Notes: a model not told the origin generated them from the sequence alone. Shown: positions 45,701-45,998, numbered from the stretch's first letter. The stretch: 64,000 nucleotides of DNA from CAYZXT01 sp964482515 (GCA_964482515.1 CAYZXT010000003.1:91519-155518); one strand, 5' to 3'. Numbers and translations: made by a program.

Positions 45701-45998
45701 CCAGCACGCCGAGATCGATGTTTCCGGGCACGGGTACTTGAGCGAGCAGCGTGTTGTTTTTGGCGGAGACGGGGGTTTCGTTGTCTGCGGCGAGGGTAAG
45801 GGGAGGAAGATCTTGGGCGAGGGTGGCTTTGCCGGTTTCGGCCTTGGCTGCGCGGCGGCGCTCCGACCAGAAATTGGATTCGGCGGCGTGGGCTCCGTAG
45901 ACGTTGCTGTAGAAATACACAACGCTCAAGGCAATGCAAACGACTGCCTTCTTGAGCTTCCACGATTGCCGAATGAGACGCCTCATTCCCCGTCGCAT
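12795..45998 (-). CDS. giant multidomain envelope protein, about 11,067 aa (gene C)
   Basis: One uninterrupted frame of 33.2 kb. ATG at 45998 is chosen because GAGGG lies seven bases upstream and because the N terminus then reads as a signal/anchor (LKKAVVCIALSVVYFYS) followed by ESNFWSERRR; a start 11 codons earlier (46031) is possible. Domains in order, by residue: Tiki/ChaN-like (130-600), membrane span (about 820-880), SecA-like motor (1000-1700), a large membrane block (1937-2340), TIM-barrel glycosidase-like (2413-2743), fibronectin III and SH3 (2745-3295), alpha/alpha-barrel-like (3451-3813), Asp-box motifs (4020-4100), helical repeats (4870-5730), YD-like and carbohydrate-binding-like (5830-6570), membrane spans, GT2-like synthase (8030-8840), HAD (9427-9646), PRTase-like (10003-10103), CMP-kinase-like (10308-10520), FWRNW membrane module (10528-10690) and an unrecognised C terminus. 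Far longer than almost any known bacterial protein. Function unknown. Confidence 0.9.
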   Translation of the reverse strand: MRRGMRRLIRQSWKLKKAVVCIALSVVYFYSNVYGAHAAESNFWSERRRAAKAETGKATLAQDLPPLTLAADNETPVSAKNNTLLAQVPVPGNIDLGVLENASVNHSLGHEPSVVFSADKVAVSNGAQTKTTNAPTWLSTLILPYGAIRDVYIAKAVNSPLIIHIQDAHGITDAQRNIAAMIQNLREQRGVSLVGMEGAQGAFALDPYRAAAEPEVMKRIADYFLAEGYIGGPEYTGLTAAEPPLLWGAEDLELYERNVQAFKNSLPETARLDGFLSEARHTIGRLEAASYSTALKMFDRHFNAYRNREENLGPYVRYLMYAGQTDRLAYPNLQVLLDALQWEEMLDFKQVERERVRLVEILARKLSEQQLSILVQQSMLYRMGRMGYGDYHRFLRKICADNGIPLERFGQLSSYITYVLLAEQINRNELLGELTRLEQNVQDSLARTPEQKRLVNASRNLMLLEKISQHSLTPADWEFYLDHKADILRLAEEMKSIGAALSLTVPLLAPSDFAEKMKPYEAFCSLATERNQALVQNMMDKINSQNTKAAVLVAGGFHSDGLTHLLRQRGVSYVVVTPKIENVPKENKYLDILARDPLPLEKVLRGEKIYLVASPGLSPNTFVSPLRTETVKRAVAVLSAILTPKLWRERMHRATTDDWRDLQKRIGRLINVEITDTKTIDQLKLLVRDGTKTTLFISLTNEKGKEEAVRALRKSGMLPENSEPAEMRVGNDIVLVVTSTSRLDSLLALATSPGKVVNALKNVGTNVVEFFSSPRAVAVTPEGMTVAIPGEKAPGGAAGSGATQTSAAQRLIDAAEERRARATAEAEPSFLTYLTIPSIAFGVLALVVIGVILAGLTAGLSSLVVVAVSLSGILVMNSLIPAVSRLPMTRNERTAVLSDMEDFLEAVAEPNRMTVPENEAQRLEKFLAEQKDIRANGAAFRYRVVPQGELAGHVRNYLNTGLFIGQAASADRNWHRVGLSDGRALMLYRPLPSKFAQFLQRLAAFAARLPFLARSATLAPSIDDFALLSNETRSAIDGEYAGISEAEFKTKYDAVVNLLSQRGKAADETENSRLLQEVHYRTARLLEAAINSGRSGRRTISLNANQIHAAIRKARLDEMAAPAGIREKALQWIASLLPTGSGKTITLQLTAALITAQARSMATAGKKQAGTFVNPSVAINLESQAKEAFQALSRLGIRVGMLSSDKQGQQQGNTFRWEGAAVSVVDASVEAVLNESDVIYVLLETLGHRNNREIQATEVAQRTMYSRQWRFLSDEAHKLVEWLQSPFVVSGGRSMELEDAAARKAITIKAVDFVRDELMADESMYVRYDEDMTITFRPHRIKELRSRFMAYVGNADETISALAEDIWEEYLTGAMNAALYWKYDTLKETGRGREEGKAPARLYTIIDGKIVPLDENHQPQMGMHVSHVHPFLEAMNRDKGTEVSAESYTMVNTPLLALLFNKQLFPWGIDGTSGSIPPMVRRIFKEVFGLVTVDPLETVTKKIRDKAAVVFQSGGNDPVARQKAFLTYQDAYLRRILTVAQRGGASVVLVENMDAAKESLRRLTTEFGIADVHIIGADNMYSEETQALIKEAGKPGRVILITKAAATGTDYQITSALEKVGMHAIATIPLFGTLLEQFRGRVGRLLPNGEFAPGTFEQFIWLGDELFVKNRPILQHLITDMEGVLARPWYKRLYFRLINWSAGQLTPREIQTIQDRLESVRGRMEDNVVAEALAQSKFDLAKADYQNTYLNLREAIIQTLTEILAGQEPSRPEIVNSQLSGEMKKKLAILAKNPARRANYLKVLLLEDVFAKLVPNQEKASQEQIYSALIQVTFVSMKEAMLQAVGAQLAQFITESETRKFQLQQAIARNRLAGQLSNTNAEIFNYADLSTIHDPHVRGSARDVASIAYAYLKTMDIDDKKIEDSLPSKAAHPRLDAVRRLMPQFLAIGVTVGLGVALYKFGLMGMLGQGAVYMTGFSALGLAMAAVATLALLMSVKKFINAIQANDENKKQWEMIVRGKPVSILTMSKVAALHGVNTVLTLLFAAAPITAGGALISGLVFPQIAIPLIGVSAVAALPLAVVVSAVGLLAGLLYIVLNRGSLKEAKPTKVEKTKSTMGWVMLILLGIGFVFQTAGNPALLMAGLFVLALLPLINSRLAKLDKSSNEKRSVSWMGVLLGAAGFVALATLALYIGPGNASQLFIYGPMIFTGVMGLAQLSANLHMSVTVAPLRSAGLLRTRENEKAAQTILQSLAINSRTLIFGVTALFALTMTVVSQLLPAGLGSMAAPITTALSVMILVGLAPILVRSLGKGIETAGGILGKPGQERAMGAFGALSMMPAGAGALNMPQNFTTSAVMDVIQSNNPAAMDSFARIMQLSQEMSQGNPGWNAISQNIYQLTNGFLGQEVTLQVSPQIQQDAPADVQLERLGFRQYRLTVNGEERQLNGMGYNMIYSNTGLDQAVWSENIGADFAVLTSMGVNSIRTWGHPQQSDFSSPNSVSRSYTQTMLDEANNHFGAGSVTLGWWLDPNGDWTNPTYREQQRQQVLAYVNEFKDDPAVLMWAIGNEDFVGADAAHQEAFAHFYADIVAEIGRIDPNHPVVYAGVGTVDLLILNTYVPELMQSGNFIYGANSYGGTPGLIADWMNNTGNTRAIDVPVAFTELGPLGSWEGGNAQSRAQHFSDLQAWSSQINAAGESSHSFLGFYRFVFGSGANTAGLQDQNTYFGIFDGNRRPVSGYEGIMTPLFPVVQPIATDAPITVAQPTNVTIAEGDRQLTVSADVPAGATGLQITWTGSDNVPHSQTITGAGTQSYAITGLNNGETYSVSVTTVQGAVTSSPVTRMATPRAPAVAPTLTPESFNFNSQSTPGEFLLRWILPEGVTSVTLQRRVHGTTEWATVYSGNGTSYVDTTAQIGTTYDYQLVANGVISPLNSVTPFVAVTPQEFNLNLETTPDRFILRWTLPLGVPGVTLQRRVHGTNVWETVYSGNATSFLDTTVQTGTIYDYQIIANGVIAPLNSVTPFVAPAAVESPLGYTVVPMTGQMTTIGGTNIRNGPTTSTTLAGSLPANTPVTITGIVDNPSPQYDWYQVSFVNAQRQTVTGYIRADLLRGTAQAETTVASPQNVGATAGDAQVTINFTIPAGAEGVRISWVDARGQTQTRTVTGTGIQSYVVGDLDNDRAYTFTVTAFLGTIDSTPVDTRPVTPSAPAAALMPTAFNFRITPTSGATPQVDLAWVMPQGVTSVTLERREAGSTGEWQAVYSGADAEYSDRGVQTGRTYEYRLTGGGVSVTVTAAVQAVAETQTALPILVLPAANSFAADTYVFGGRLYFRTGGGSTPAQVDDGGNNKYWFELRPIVGGGYEIWFQGQGMSSAQPYNSVNLGIVWNGDGTPTFRQLYDLVLAQESALTVLGGYVSSAIATVRGTDNAPHLNFQPEAAPIAAVETIQADAPAPVNPAVAPYVSWIGGQQIPGTPLYASFQVSDDPLVSAAEESFDTNFANTYDQAMAGLADLYDGDGDASRAYAILAYFQQQGGIPTRSNKQSEIWMGEVFWVGILAAHYTRQTGDERFIPMMRQFADYAITLQQSDGRILGGPTFTWASTEHNLDALVYFTMLHQITGDARYQTARNNVAGWLVNTAFIGTDTNNDGLREGYFQRGHNDRTFSTDANGGWGVSALLAVQAMDPEFFASSGLGAIDLSSILRETERQTRVQNYTYNNLNGTTIPGLTLFSYTTGAPPSAEWTAEVWLSYQLMGETANANRIGQSLTATTTTDIFGRSSLPYAYEPGRSFQDGWPVNRFPSVASTAWYVLASQGRNPFALPTAPATLQTVRTTSQTQDNAIAFVPTAGDLAAGNGINTLPLFNRGLMVRTDPGDATVVEMVTSGGRFRYSFRLVPDTANPDVLHVQIVIEARTAQGGIPAGNVAYYTLPNVTVSTGENIGSFAELVSAISGNSARLTAFNTDFAALITRLSSNPGEFSFARPGEEQTPPYLRYALPQAEIYDIYSFLSQRAQVTINYWQLWLFMSEGAYSTDGTTWQPISTYSGGANHLPGGPMTLAELQQAYNTGSITRTVEGRRVTFQIQLGMRGLYQLHYGGRYSTDGGNTWQFLDQIPGGPLTAAETERIRRGETIVRNDVTYDVRLGLNRQDITALINADPFGKALRDAAAAYSTETVEIGDETQQLIPSQAALAQLKYGIDQYNAQLAQFGLPGITYRTADNGSIILDESLRAQLSALGTPADPNYTLLADTNAFIDYVRGNPTYLNYIMSSVSDQNTPSEIINWGGVYLNGGYFALDSPEGQQAINIQSLIRTNIRRGNIPATGDYSFTYRDTAGAEHTVSGTITSDTYFTYSIDGGGTYTAVIISGIRGAWFNLQNLRGIAQGGVRNVDQTRVGMGAANALIQEVLDIGDRGTGLGVVVPSRGQPLYGQAAVDQYLGRAWVLNENGQIVVDNGTPDNRNDDYTVNIFIGVETMRRQTVVGGLQPTIVNWEEFLLYYRNQNGTLAGALPGLDMTNRTVPAGIYSHTVTRNGVQTTDQIYVDDQGRYYRFTLSSANLDIYNDAMAGTGALVTYWNEMSVADTQVPGAIRVIPISQEFFSRPNVRMPVPDPVDGSIRLADGRTIYPPANTVIVTEDITTYNTRTSSPETVTNVYVLNTGRGVTDRIAELSDQDQSNGEITLEFQDGNLIGMRTYLVRTVVAAGDNWQWLQGDVTRGVQIRDLGEGQNDYVYWFNGVAYRLYMPENFQSGNSTINFMERFAYWMTHGGVAMTDVAMLTDPNQPVEIYSVAALPRDNPDVIFATDPITADAIITDSRGGAPLRLIVVSFDPVLREVGMDRLMALGTVVADDPEAERLLREIYGIDTAALLRHIADPLANPLDPVTERKLFNLVLFPVDPQGVIIAYDNPEEFAAGFAELAHRLYEMRAALESLQQRDPQAFARIRELSLRFINDVDGTPVDITGAMTPALLRVYANSILFPQITDRETGNVTVLDFNAGDTILGLIRVDELDSAIRAEGLRPAYEALIGPYTLENLSTTLNPEPTADEERPYSQEATLSILRWVKAMNTVPSTSGMPSYAADAVRQEHRRMLEAFEFLYGFSVEYANGQTHTRAQVESVAQLLFIRETRTGPYRLATDAEQVTLRNNFIAALPKIQELYLAFYQPDDPRARGTMNQLFLNYLTENHALYPEQFPDPAALAEILRADPTADIANRAEYQAAYRSFLGQMEALRATLNQMFLSYITIKFASDPTYPNPAEVSEILSGDPTADFFALPEYRSFFRGFMFDLILSDPNPTDDILPDVSGFSLADASPERHGFVTSLRLADNLKDTVIDNGLQAEFAALFGVDVNAWDGRLNIVNPLGGGFGLQNQESILQALLLVRAINQNGRTAAFESIFGFSVAYAGGARTLAVIESERRESENTEGELSQLDTFFQILDPRTAAGQRLGFNQEKFLAALPLVLAFDARLQANSQDLADFRIVQGFTGDADIINNAEYRRVLFNIVLADTNGDRIIDLGDNLPDSLTRDFNVAAYFQAQTKVLALNNALAALTGNEHQATRAAFLALNNLPRIIDLDNPPADATEDEIAAYETALFNIVSSARNPADTLAVTRGPEYFNVELYVGSLERVHRDYQILYTLLTSSTVEQEQLIAFRNIFGVQIVTFDIFADPTTLSTTQRTFREWLLNTVGDEKWPEYEQTFLNNVVAADQLNTALQGNLSQSQQDALRFIFNLAPNQNLSDPTVVQRLFDFVANPDMRYDFRRDEAGNVMVTVTDRRTGVPLRQVFIPRQPLRDPSTGINYQYRITTFVGNEEHQHILGDNVWFEPGVGNRPGYGHSVETTVETLERRAIVSQDGLNVLEYTLDFPGSGRDAANRITIINRAIMVDPADGETKLMETGRETYALPSGFNLVPGTIDNPGTSYQDLLNYVRDAGNVRRETRTGRPTFDPATGQTTVESYQAVYDESGMYLGEIMSVEVRNVQGLLITRTSGGQRTYYSTEQPDVPLYKIEVASEVVLERYNSTYIILNPSTGAIEYQSVAGFDTASLNGRIVIGLQVQVYDTLRDSDSRNDRLVRTDYYDADFQGLRYSLVEQNGIRMVSAAVRDPRFGLTIGQDTYRVSNTWDFRDALPGDQLIFEDRVVSFDAATQRTTVVHRDSSTGAMLTNVFNPGGDLFSQDNGLMVTYYDPVDQGYRHSTTVSKSTGEVLYEDSYNLISRVSVRTYYAGRRRDDQTGSITSPGSVTYALRSVYDAFGREIQRDIELMDIGVIDSTFPRNQVGLLRLTMTYDDSKPGSWAADTVTVQQGPNVGNLRTTRVMTLRRFPATGMPLRANAVGQTNELTGLPAADMPLLLYTSSNVEAGVSSTVALDPSNSTGVPVWEQFPDRVVRNYPGRFSYRAAFTGVETFNRTEELFGNVMMAPSESFWNLTDNILGVGERPGDSAMISFLFGGPVGAVNPGENQALFEGADWAAYNMDMLVFQVKGQSGQTGGQFSLEFIDGNGMHVLWTPNADQFQVTDQWQEVSVPLEELRDAGLDLESITVMQVHFGEDIPGLDRGNAAGTTLFFDSSFRLRDSQTGAVQTFDAMRMVPSIVGAADRNFFNTTDFVPGGPYDYSTATYFLAEGESAADVLSRSDADRRDSLAGFRAPLFTDVHGQTLYRTTTVLRTNGSESFEASLELMGPDGSQRARIYFMTVEGRISLAELPDQVIPAPLGMFTSLVLSTSWNSVVLMDEYGIPRFAIQDGRPDHPAELKALYQQMPLSDRPEDTGWIVAWSQERSGQQGETPGPVSIYLIDPSGKVRWQNQDGVIVYFDDYGQPDLEPDGDVIDRVNRLQRTPPDNTWQGPYNYYLARAPRLRDDVQGIQNMQSGFAVSRQATAGRTSVRKLALTDNILLVLRNNSLLLNGLYFLSILLLLIFASRLKKQRYALLRYGFIPADWDDEKLKARLKSGNDNATELLRRELGVTQGDAAIDDLTPEKLTDGINTLLQRVNLPNELANAPAPRTTRANMVIDGAASDETTPKESTASTAEQEIAKPEAILGKNRNLLIEEFKTEMQTNAIVVSFKFLRRIFRHPALFAPFGSVKTVGLLLFGTLVLILLNQSAAGIVPFLAIMLGYFSFVVFRSLYKGLSNLAQRAGEQSAWNRMPTLVLFGLSAGSAIFMWTFIGQTAGLITAGAVLLLAIFALSTNYLARLETQGRRAPVFLRWLRPLTRPQRLMDGTSSSIHEYHQGTSRIYLLKPQEPLAVPDRSEADYKEAIRKHLKSLFPAEGTDERNWITPTMLNEMVADIYHAIGQTKRDFVGRLGEDSDRLYVPVELPASSFEPVHDPRNRDAVPKKGMISQSGYYQYPLRDYVYEYYIARVVAPTQSGHYPLIQYLSHRAKNMVDKNRPDVFKTLRDDVDLLIFIKRLEHIKEQGWGQQLLNPKRQRWMWNRTERYWLHTRELMDWLRFNMLRNPDADDPLDIPAMPGTPSARQSLTIYRVGLFTDLVMIRDWLRDHIVLNPLETNVKKIAIDKLADLSNELIKTDFTIVVNGTQTVLTLEKWISYRVTTIFQDLKIPLTEKQAQEITVFYTSSILNSPFIRTIRAELDKSEQHPFFKSLDSDKKNKFVVKLAGMNNTLISDNFGITASIQHADVFTKLEDWSLAEATKILEGFDIDFTNEQAQKVAELYLKTLLDTQDSFIKQARSFIENERAIRGLPIPNSSWGMWETMGSVLKLLSPLTWRRIFAPTPHLDSAATREGKRRWKIAIALGVGLNIVIIAIVFPLLAATAFWWVIPASSPLLFFSPLLVHAVVSGRKALLSARRAQQHGYFEARDWVQARNLWPKVFPETDPEGQGKETMMRAHEYLYFVLDRFLEGRLGIDEVKVFLNLQGALSPEQQYLLDHVILAGEEKTLAEFTPAQRRAILNSLPKVLPKQAPREGEAVEMFCRWVSKFHRTDRTSLNVPKSLDEVSAFNSFMVSGGEATEEGLRGIFERGKGHTLSPLELIYISYPKVWENILGRFRDSDPAAVAWLEEYPANAKDFTMAEFLKTNPSLGLIKAMTTAVNERAPSVIFGMRDRTRIYDGYRQIYESLTTLPEGKGREFEENLAAYSAARDKWVYDHVRLVLMVPLTDFLLAAFQMDMPKTDHYKSVNDNDPDLVVDALVYSEEALRDRIAAATGLSGQPLDTFYREFRNKVEEVWNKFDAAQTLYDLGSTEKSDTLGGVTAEAFLKSHSVDGKGIYAIKLIRFSLQQRAAGRPILMINAKRRGVTGQMEMIRPAKFEGFNNALPLFIPDGILMVADAGMGVNREDMRDAAFLFPDMFKKDPALVHIHSQEVINNERIAPPTSFGEMVWGGIFGREDPVQTFWRESTFRSVTSYMQSEAMAGDYNVAEDSDGGLFMLTQGWHAASVTWVQMRRPAIADYEDTVNIKNRYPRSATVLLFTNLFASFLISSNVSWDKKMDELFGLIFYVRKPLVIGAIFSYIFTNVMFPSLGIFPYMAVPMATVVLPLSAILASFFLFELAAVRTNLKKSVLLVAGIIAINALFLHVSWILIAVAAALVMLVFQAGRFAKKGTSRWVYAGLFGLILAAIVSSVNTGGFLGLADITFSLNPIIGAGTFLILAIILTEMQFFPALIYQVERKNGRGLLALFPGLFLLKGLVWWVALLLTPLRLFINLFRPKDAASSGNMVEATINSIPSLSFIWSTPQDFWTLFGIYTHMIPDYAVGADEGRQGVATFLRAPRNAFRTRVAFDKIYVMNKRPLRLGLVGTGMFLFGMFFNWQFLTIVTSAPYLFLVLSWIITPFLVNPPKNEWVGKKASWPMRILVFAGLVGGPLLLLVFNGVLLGVGTSALLAGLMLPATLLSLVAIPFMFMMSKNLEENLKDIIRGVRIMLYDVFYGMAGRFMEPFLKWQRRGAPFRVNGRTRILFEAFLLKKYDGSKTFLSAMLTTKVGDVVDQTVTALNKQQSSIANTAPQFSELTDAIEKLKTSNLDKTKISMETFDQLPQLFDALARIIRLTGDMEAALAGDVQSLKALKEIRTVARRTERAIRFVQERFDPRNAADLDSLYYQVIWPSYKGLFANATPEFERDYQTLKQAFMEESRVQPGMAHESASVKWERRGGALLSNFFFVAGAWYLGYVTAKIVLITLLPETALLLLALPLGILFLAVTSLAVRALGQLFSNRRHSLKIGHGAVPLMGKGFTVEDVQDIDMQRIPPGSEALADLLDYLSRLINSPPDFAQLGQINRLKRMRTAIQKYVDGSASDLEIGLVQAVYKNPEHYYVGFGVTHNQTNIRRIGIAFEFFQPNHPFYEYRVEALFHEFYEAFSPQEGALCQGQAHNEAIALQAVAFWNRAPQEIQNKIIFDAGGRIVNISALRHDHNNGLGQTIRLWEADEAIRRTPAPAITTTPLNLISDTSPGQVPTRRAPKIARKKPYANININGPPNYRQEKPGVWQRIGVPVPDSTRLVILDWDFTLTAFQREICRMTAHLMSTGSLYGYEGDTPVNPEFLAIAYETIVPGLRWPLNRNDAERILNLLPESSLSPDQLLAQMQQILMRPPSTGTLDSRIMPGAVELMNHLTALGIPFMIVTNNSKQAVIDQARALGMDPDAWQLRSAYDELKERKSKAADPKQVKWGKADVFAEILLERNLPGHQVISFGDSVGDHTAARKAGILSVALPTGPASVKELFDSQPEFVVESLDLPAITALVTGTWDLVPSIPTDWALGQIAPFLPFIDPMHFHGNLYLMSLWLEQMANLTGHNQARMLEKISEIAGWREPIRWGVIAEELVFRMMPLIKYIDDRDMLLIFLERGGHQLMMAWDALTDELSQSKGISVPERMSLKVNRNSLAKRDMGMRLLINSLLSPDERSTELDSQTKADLLDIFEAMPSKDRDAVDDLLKAQRGINGGLPEALETIQTVGEFVEWVADAGVDLRIFDMIDQREVLSKAVQMAFNQASGWPILFSDLEAAVKKLEDERGTPDHVRISPSHMEAYRELLETIYDPLSLDELKDAFVRRQDELFAPKSFVHQMEHSSRPLLAYVLQNSAFGRRVKDKPILFVDDTSAKNLTCVIGHMLAGAFGARSSEFVVFAYRKPIEQAGMSEFVDHILNINDVFVFGDMPEIADAQYLKDKNGVVYPLPRRQAIREALDAIRTSGETLPVLRQKQMNLDQAIDRFMDYNKDILEGLQVLELARNSPPFLLYRQVVKAILIGGEYRELVNDFYSGYHGQFSRIDGSTMRDVQKAVSELFRRVEERVRGNEQRFPVISSGLEAYETWIFNSFLENRYMDIDRRMVAAAQFLSGSDMAPLLDAYLESDDVPFRDVLESLYDKWTPNWADRPPLVPGLEHVEGKPGTIVTVSGFPAAGKSTLARALARELKGVNFDLGAVFRAIVWKGLQRFGDGIVSLTEDQWIALIRETEFDFQKGDLIIDGYAISDVQLYDTVIERNLRNLRSPAIMDELNEKTDALVDEIKARSPVVLTTRGSYPGALVNIFLDVPLEERTRRLAARNNLSIEQARTVMASRHEEDPRDRYPGLISVTDRGQGISTLVTESLQLVINAKKNLGDAGALAFWRNWSLTDPIRNPLGLTWVAVFESAAIVLFAFLQLWGLSPQGPPLEIAQMVLAASHAAAAFFIMAYGVMFVLHLILGVLNPSGDVSRGDLRAAFQATNTVFFSFKGLPVIGLLFMALGISLGLSTLPGIILVALSAFLVIAPHAIENNRIQALTPMVSDPDGLIDARNRNSMAAEIKSHLAAMPPVGISGRLALQPAVNLTVAGSKEQLKLALTLAGDAPSESLAQLLDSLSTADMDRVGRLSPYIGSTGELQNTLQQALAGLRENLVDSIKKDSPPDADEAARHLGTLLGFLSRYPQQGDLLIKVYVSAFEEILSAPMTMKQVAALHRIYGKAFQWGRKAPIFATGDTKGLLNHLTGKLSREQADQQTQEVIPSFHFTGDQGQRADMLSFAQRTIDELKNRQTPDNTQPLTIVILAANRNHKEINNLRKIQGVRWVFLDPRTVSVIEGETLFFNDVKFIAQIQKHSTGFENLEQLVREGKVVCPIVSPVLDLSRVANPQVFVLLQVLGHVVSVVETDILPAFQALQRALQSA
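13930..14415 (-). other. FWRNW membrane module of gene C
   Basis: GALAFWRNWSLTDP, then hydrophobic spans including LGLTWVAVFESAAIVLFAFL and a shared TNTVFFSFKGLPVIG segment, ending HAIENNRIQ. It closely matches the module at 2440-2905 of gene A in protein and in DNA, so the two giants have exchanged or duplicated this piece. Confidence 0.75.
14440..15075 (-). other. cytidylate-kinase-like P-loop domain of gene C
   Basis: Walker A reads GFPAAGKST (about 15010-15036), followed by LARALA, NFDLGAVFRA (matching the D-x-G-A-x-Y-R motif of CMP kinases), an IDGYAISD segment, and late R-rich helices (LEERTRRLAARNNLS, ASRHEEDPRDRYPG). That order is characteristic of Cmk-type kinases. A nucleotide kinase inside a membrane giant is unusual; the acceptor nucleotide cannot be confirmed by eye. 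Confidence 0.65.
15690..15990 (-). other. phosphoribosyltransferase-like segment of gene C
   Basis: RPLLAYVLQNSAFG is followed by KDKPILFVDDTSAKNLT, which resembles the PRPP-binding loop (hydrophobic-VDD-x-x-x-T) of type I phosphoribosyltransferases, and then FGARSSEFVVFAYRKP. Support rests on one loop only. Confidence 0.35.
17060..17720 (-). other. HAD-superfamily phosphatase-like domain of gene C
   Basis: All four HAD motifs can be seen: VILDWDFTLT (nucleophile Asp, motif I), FMIVTNN (motif II), a lysine in the KQVKWGKADV region (motif III) and SFGDSVGDHTAA (motif IV). A helical cap lies between motifs I and II, with EL MNHLTALGIP just before motif II, as in phosphoglycolate-phosphatase-like enzymes. 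Substrate unknown. Confidence 0.8.
18050..18170 (-). other. possible metallohydrolase-like HExxE...H motif in gene C
   Basis: The residues EALFHEFYEAF, then about ten residues, then QAHNEAIALQA give an H-E-x-x-E...H arrangement that could hold a metal. No wider family match was recognised. Confidence 0.3.
19480..21900 (-). other. membrane GT2-like glycosyltransferase segment of gene C
   Basis: KFEGFNNALPLFIPDGILMVADAGMG resembles the GALN...lDaD region of family 2 glycosyltransferases. It is followed by VAEDSDGGLFMLTQGWH, like the family's ED...GW motif, NRYPRSATVLLF in place of the R-x-x-RW region, and then a chain of membrane spans (about 20780-19450). This is the layout of processive synthases such as cellulose or hyaluronan synthase. 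The first DxD is altered to ADAGMG, so activity is uncertain. Confidence 0.5.
22990..23570 (-). other. AT-rich insert in gene C
   Basis: About 190 codons are near 33-40 % GC inside a gene near 57 %. The encoded residues are Lys/Asp/Asn/Ile-rich helices (for example DKLADLSNELIKTDF, EQAQKVAELYLKTLLD) with two related EKQAQEI/NEQAQKV segments. It is in frame and looks like an acquired or fast-evolving helical domain. Family not recognised. Confidence 0.6.
26280..26640 (-). other. carbohydrate-binding-module-like beta-sandwich of gene C
   Basis: Alternating strands (DMLVFQVKGQSG, FSLEFIDGNG, WQEVSVPLEEL, ITVMQVHFGED) end in TTLFFDSSFRL, which resembles the FYVDNVR-type ending of CBM11/CBM6-like jelly rolls. 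A related ending, FYVDNVRW, occurs in the exported protein at 47484-48713. Confidence 0.5.
28800..31400 (-). other. degenerate helical repeats with dockerin-like loop in gene C
   Basis: A recurring phrase LFN-I/L-V heads units of about 90-150 residues: KLFNLVLFPVD, MFDLILSDPN, VLFNIVLADTNGD, ALFNIVSSARN. A clearer 80-90-residue pair lies within 30180-30520: TMNQLFLNYLT...EILRADPTAD and TLNQMFLSYIT...EILSGDPTAD. One unit carries DTNGDRIIDLGD, which fits a 12-residue Ca-binding (EF-hand/dockerin-like) loop with D1, N3, D5 and D12. The family is not recognised. Confidence 0.55.
33680..33960 (-). other. Asp-box (BNR) motifs in gene C
   Basis: GAYSTDGTTWQ and GRYSTDGGNTWQ match the Asp-box S-x-D-x-G-x-x-W seen in sialidases and other beta-propeller or carbohydrate-acting proteins. 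Each is followed by a GGP-M/L-T-x-A-E segment and a V-x-x-LG ending, so the whole unit of about 60-70 residues is repeated. Confidence 0.6.
34560..35645 (-). other. alpha/alpha-barrel glycosidase-like domain of gene C
   Basis: Successive helix pairs carry aromatic and acidic residues: SNKQSEIWMGEVFWVGILAAHY, FADYAITLQQSDGRI, TFTWASTEHNLDALVYFTMLH, TDANGGWGVSALLA, EWTAEVWLSYQLMGE, and VASTAWYVLASQG. This is the pattern of (alpha/alpha)6 barrel carbohydrate enzymes. The STEHNLD and EIWMGE acids could be catalytic. Exact family not assigned. Confidence 0.55.
36110..37765 (-). other. fibronectin type III array with SH3-like domain in gene C
   Basis: Five fibronectin-III-like units are seen, with core phrases such as LQITWTGSD...YAITGLNNGETY, LLRWILPEGVTSVTLQRR...YDYQLVANG, LRWTLPLGVPGVTLQRR...YDYQIIANG, ISWVDARGQTQ...VVGDLDNDRAY and LAWVMPQGVTSVTLERR...YEYRL. 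An SH3-like unit (NIRNGPTTSTTLAG, WYQVSF, GYIRADLL; about 36680-36870) lies between units 3 and 4. These are typical extracellular spacer and wall-binding modules beside the catalytic-looking domains. Confidence 0.8.
36941..37407. repeat. 255-bp tandem fibronectin III repeat at DNA level
   Basis: 36941 onward and 37196 onward start alike (caaagggtgtcactgagttc and caaaaggcgtcaccgagttc) and remain clearly similar for over 200 bases. The period is 255 bases, exactly 85 codons, so it adds one whole fibronectin unit in frame. The DNA similarity indicates a fairly recent internal duplication. Confidence 0.8.
37770..38760 (-). other. TIM-barrel glycoside hydrolase-like domain of gene C
   Basis: VNGEERQLNGMGYN and GVNSIRTWGHP open the domain as in GH2/GH5-type clan A barrels. 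The putative acid/base is the Glu of MWAIGNEDF (about residue 2565), at the end of strand 4, and the putative nucleophile is the Glu of VAFTELGPLG (about residue 2660), at strand 7. A GANSYGG segment lies between. This resembles GH2-C, GH5 or GH72 beta-glycan enzymes; the substrate is unknown. Confidence 0.7.
38980..40190 (-). other. multi-span membrane block of gene C
   Basis: About ten hydrophobic spans occur in 400 residues (for example FLAIGVTVGLGVALY, GFSALGLAMAAVATLALLM, WVMLILLGIGFVFQTAG, LLGAAGFVALATLALYIG, SVMILVGLAPILV), separating the SecA-like segment from the glycosidase-like and fibronectin segments. It could carry the chain from one side of the membrane to the other. Confidence 0.75.
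40880..42980 (-). other. SecA-like DEAD motor domain of gene C
   Basis: Walker A is LPTGSGKT (42567-42590), the Walker B region is FLSDEAHK (near 42170), and motif VI is QFRGRVGR (near 41080). A TGTDYQI stretch stands where SecA has GRGTDI. Between them the protein-substrate region follows SecA closely in outline: an IIDGKIVPLDE strand, an HPFLEAMNRDKGTEV segment and a GIDGTSG turn matching SecA's MTGTA. It is therefore SecA-derived and not a general helicase. The SEC-C tail is not visible. Confidence 0.8.
44200..45610 (-). other. Tiki/ChaN-like domain of gene C
   Basis: LIIHIQDAHGITDAQRNI, SLVGMEGAQGAF, AAVLVAGGFHSDGLTHLL and VVVTPKIENV mark the domain, in the same order and spacing as in genes A and B. 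The repeated D-x-H, E-G and GGFH positions look like a conserved active or ligand-binding site. Confidence 0.6.
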
